Made by a program: the position numbers and the translations under genes. This document shows, piece after piece, positions 62,613-64,000 of a stretch of 64,000 nucleotides of DNA (within the stretch, counting starts at the first letter, position 1; the number at the start of each line of letters is the position of its first letter). Below the pieces are notes generated by a model. It was not told the DNA's origin. It ran no database searches and saw nothing but the letters and a program-made list of their open reading frames with translations. Origin of the DNA: Streptomyces sp. JHA26 (GTDB taxonomy: Bacteria > Actinomycetota > Actinomycetes > Streptomycetales > Streptomycetaceae); assembly GCF_002005565.1 (NCBI RefSeq), contig NZ_BDJC01000012.1, forward strand, positions 85,722-149,721, written 5' to 3'.

Positions 62613-64000
62613 ATGTACGAGCTGTCCCGGGTCCGCCTCTACTCCATCGGACCCGCCGGCGCCCGCTATGCCGACACCGTGCTCGACCTGCGCGGTGTCG
62701 GCGAGCCCGTGCCCGATCCCGCGCCCGCGCAGGCGGAGCTCTTCGAGGAGGAGCCCGTCGGTCCGCCGCGCCGGCCCGCGCCCGCGGGAGTGCTGTTCCT
62801 GGAGAACGGCGGCGGCAAGTCCGTCCTGCTCAAGCTGATCTTCTCCGTGATGCTGCCGGGCCACCGCAACACCCTGGGCGGCGCCAGCTCCGGCGTGCTG
62901 CGCAAGTTCCTGCTCGCCGACGACTGCGGACACGTGGCGCTGGAGTGGCAGCACGTGCAGACCGGCGAGTGCGTCGTCGTCGGCAAGGTCAGCGAGTGGC
63001 GGGGACGACAGGTCTCCAACGACCCGCGCAAGTTCGCCGAGGCCTGGTACTCCTTCCGGCCCGGACCCGGCCTAACCCTGGACAACCTCCCCGTCGCCGA
63101 GGCCACCGCCGTCCGCCCGCCCGTCGAGGGCGTCTCCGGTGCCCAGGGCCGGCGGCGCACCATGAAGGGCTTCCGCGACGCGCTCACCGAGGCGGGCAAG
63201 GCCTACCCGCACCTGGAGGTGCACTGGGAGGAGATCCACGACCGCTGGATCGAGCACCTCGGCGACCTCGGCCTCGACCCCGAACTCTTCCGCTACCAGC
63301 GCGAGATGAACGCCGACGAGGGCGAGGCGGCCGGCCTGTTCGCGGTCAAGAAGGACTCCGACTTCACCGACCTGCTGCTGCGCGCCGTCACCGACACCCG
63401 CGACACCGACGGACTCGCCGACCTGGTCAGCGGCTTCGGCAACAAGCTGGGCCGGCGCGCCGAACTGATCGCCGAACGCGACTTCACCGCCGGTTCCGTC
63501 GACCTCCTCGGGCGGATCGTCGAGGCCGCCGAGGCCCGCACCCGCGCGCGGGACGTCCACACCGCCGCCGAACGCCGCACCAGGACCCTGGCGCGCAGGC
63601 TCTCGGCGCGCGGCGCCCGGGAGCGTGCCCGGACGGCCGACCTCGCCCAGCGGGTCACCGCCGCCGCCCACGCCGTCACGCACGCCGAGTCGGCCCGCGA
63701 CCGCAGCGCGCTCGTCGCCGCGGAACTCGCCTACCGGCACGCCTCGCTGGCCCTGACCGCCGCCGAGAAGTCGGCCGCCGCGCAGAAGCGCGAACTCGCC
63801 GACGCGCGCACCCTGCACGCCGCCTGGCAGGCCGCCGAGGCCGTCCTGCGCCACCGCGCCGCCGCCGACCGCGTCGCCCGCGTGTCCGCCGCCATCCAGG
63901 AGGCCGAGCGGGACGCCGCGCCCGCGCTGGCCGCCCGCGCCAGGGCCGCCGTCGACCTCGTCCGCGCCCTGCACGCGGCGGCCGGGAAGGCCGAGCAGCA
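62613..64000 (+). CDS. SMC/MukB-like coiled-coil ATPase, cut by the window end
   Basis: The frame from the ATG at 62613 stays open to the last base (462 codons seen). The N-terminus MYELSRVRLYSIGPAGARYA leads to a Walker A, GVLFLENGGGKSVLLKL (residues 59-75), with an insert rich in Pro and Glu before it. A globular part reaches about residue 260 (FRYQREMNADEGEAAGLFAV). From about 290 onward the sequence is Ala/Arg/Glu-rich helical coiled coil. This is the layout of SMC, MukB and JetC proteins; the Walker B and signature motif must lie beyond the edge. GAGAG precedes the start; the gap to the previous gene is 65 nt. Confidence 0.88.
   Translation, partial: MYELSRVRLYSIGPAGARYADTVLDLRGVGEPVPDPAPAQAELFEEEPVGPPRRPAPAGVLFLENGGGKSVLLKLIFSVMLPGHRNTLGGASSGVLRKFLLADDCGHVALEWQHVQTGECVVVGKVSEWRGRQVSNDPRKFAEAWYSFRPGPGLTLDNLPVAEATAVRPPVEGVSGAQGRRRTMKGFRDALTEAGKAYPHLEVHWEEIHDRWIEHLGDLGLDPELFRYQREMNADEGEAAGLFAVKKDSDFTDLLLRAVTDTRDTDGLADLVSGFGNKLGRRAELIAERDFTAGSVDLLGRIVEAAEARTRARDVHTAAERRTRTLARRLSARGARERARTADLAQRVTAAAHAVTHAESARDRSALVAAELAYRHASLALTAAEKSAAAQKRELADARTLHAAWQAAEAVLRHRAAADRVARVSAAIQEAERDAAPALAARARAAVDLVRALHAAAGKAEQ

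Overview
The window is a high-GC (roughly 72-73% by eye) actinobacterial chromosome segment and looks like Streptomyces. The evidence is the content and order of conserved Streptomyces genes: metK, a PriA-like protein without helicase motifs, the ribE-ribM-ribBA-ribH-hisE-hisG run, ppm1, rbpA with a perfect sigma-R promoter, and the sporulation pair smeA-sffA. Many starts are GTG and several genes appear leaderless. From memory the order matches the S. coelicolor SCO1476 to about SCO1407 region read backwards. I saw no insertion sequence, prophage, CRISPR array, tRNA, rRNA or large biosynthetic cluster, so this is core or near-core chromosome.

Layout. 1-11.2 kb is housekeeping: metK, priA-like, a small HTH gene, fmt, rsmB, rpe, a SorC-type regulator, a barstar-like gene and guaB1. 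11.3-17.6 kb is a probable lysine or cationic amino acid catabolic locus: APC permease, Lrp/AsnC regulator, MFS exporter, and a DavA-like amidase followed by a DavB-like amino acid monooxygenase. The permease and amidase upstream regions share a repeated GCAACGA motif with helical spacing. 17.6-26 kb is mixed metabolism and transport: F420-type oxidoreductase, DUF5995-like protein, GH6 glucanase, uracil permease, thioesterase, a divergent MFS/ROK pair and an NmrA-like protein. 26.2-31.3 kb is the FMN-riboswitch riboflavin operon running into hisE and hisG. 31.4-34 kb has two coupled CorC/CNNM transporters behind a long structured leader. 34-45 kb holds an EccA-like AAA+ ATPase, a uridine-kinase-like gene, a Tat-exported C39-like peptidase, TetR plus acyl-CoA dehydrogenase, an Lrp and an amidohydrolase. 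45-50.2 kb has ppm1, fxsA, rbpA, an MFS, a GDPD phosphodiesterase and a YczE membrane protein. 50.2-59.1 kb has a MocR regulator divergent from yczE, smeA-sffA, ankyrin and HEAT-like proteins and two coupled GT-B glycosyltransferases. 59.2-64 kb is a GntR regulator with a perfect operator, then an operon whose third gene is an SMC-like coiled-coil ATPase cut off by the window edge.

How the parts fit. The amino acid locus gives uptake (permease), sensing (Lrp) and two enzymatic steps (oxidative decarboxylation to an amide, then amide hydrolysis). The riboflavin operon is controlled by FMN and includes its own vitamin transporter. rbpA is wired to the disulfide-stress sigma factor. smeA-sffA acts at sporulation septa. 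The right-edge operon (a kleisin-like candidate, a histidine-rich mini-gene stitched in by stop/start overlaps, a small winged-helix-like candidate and an SMC-like ATPase) is organised like MukFEB or Wadjet JetABC but does not obviously belong to either. It is the best candidate here for an undescribed system.
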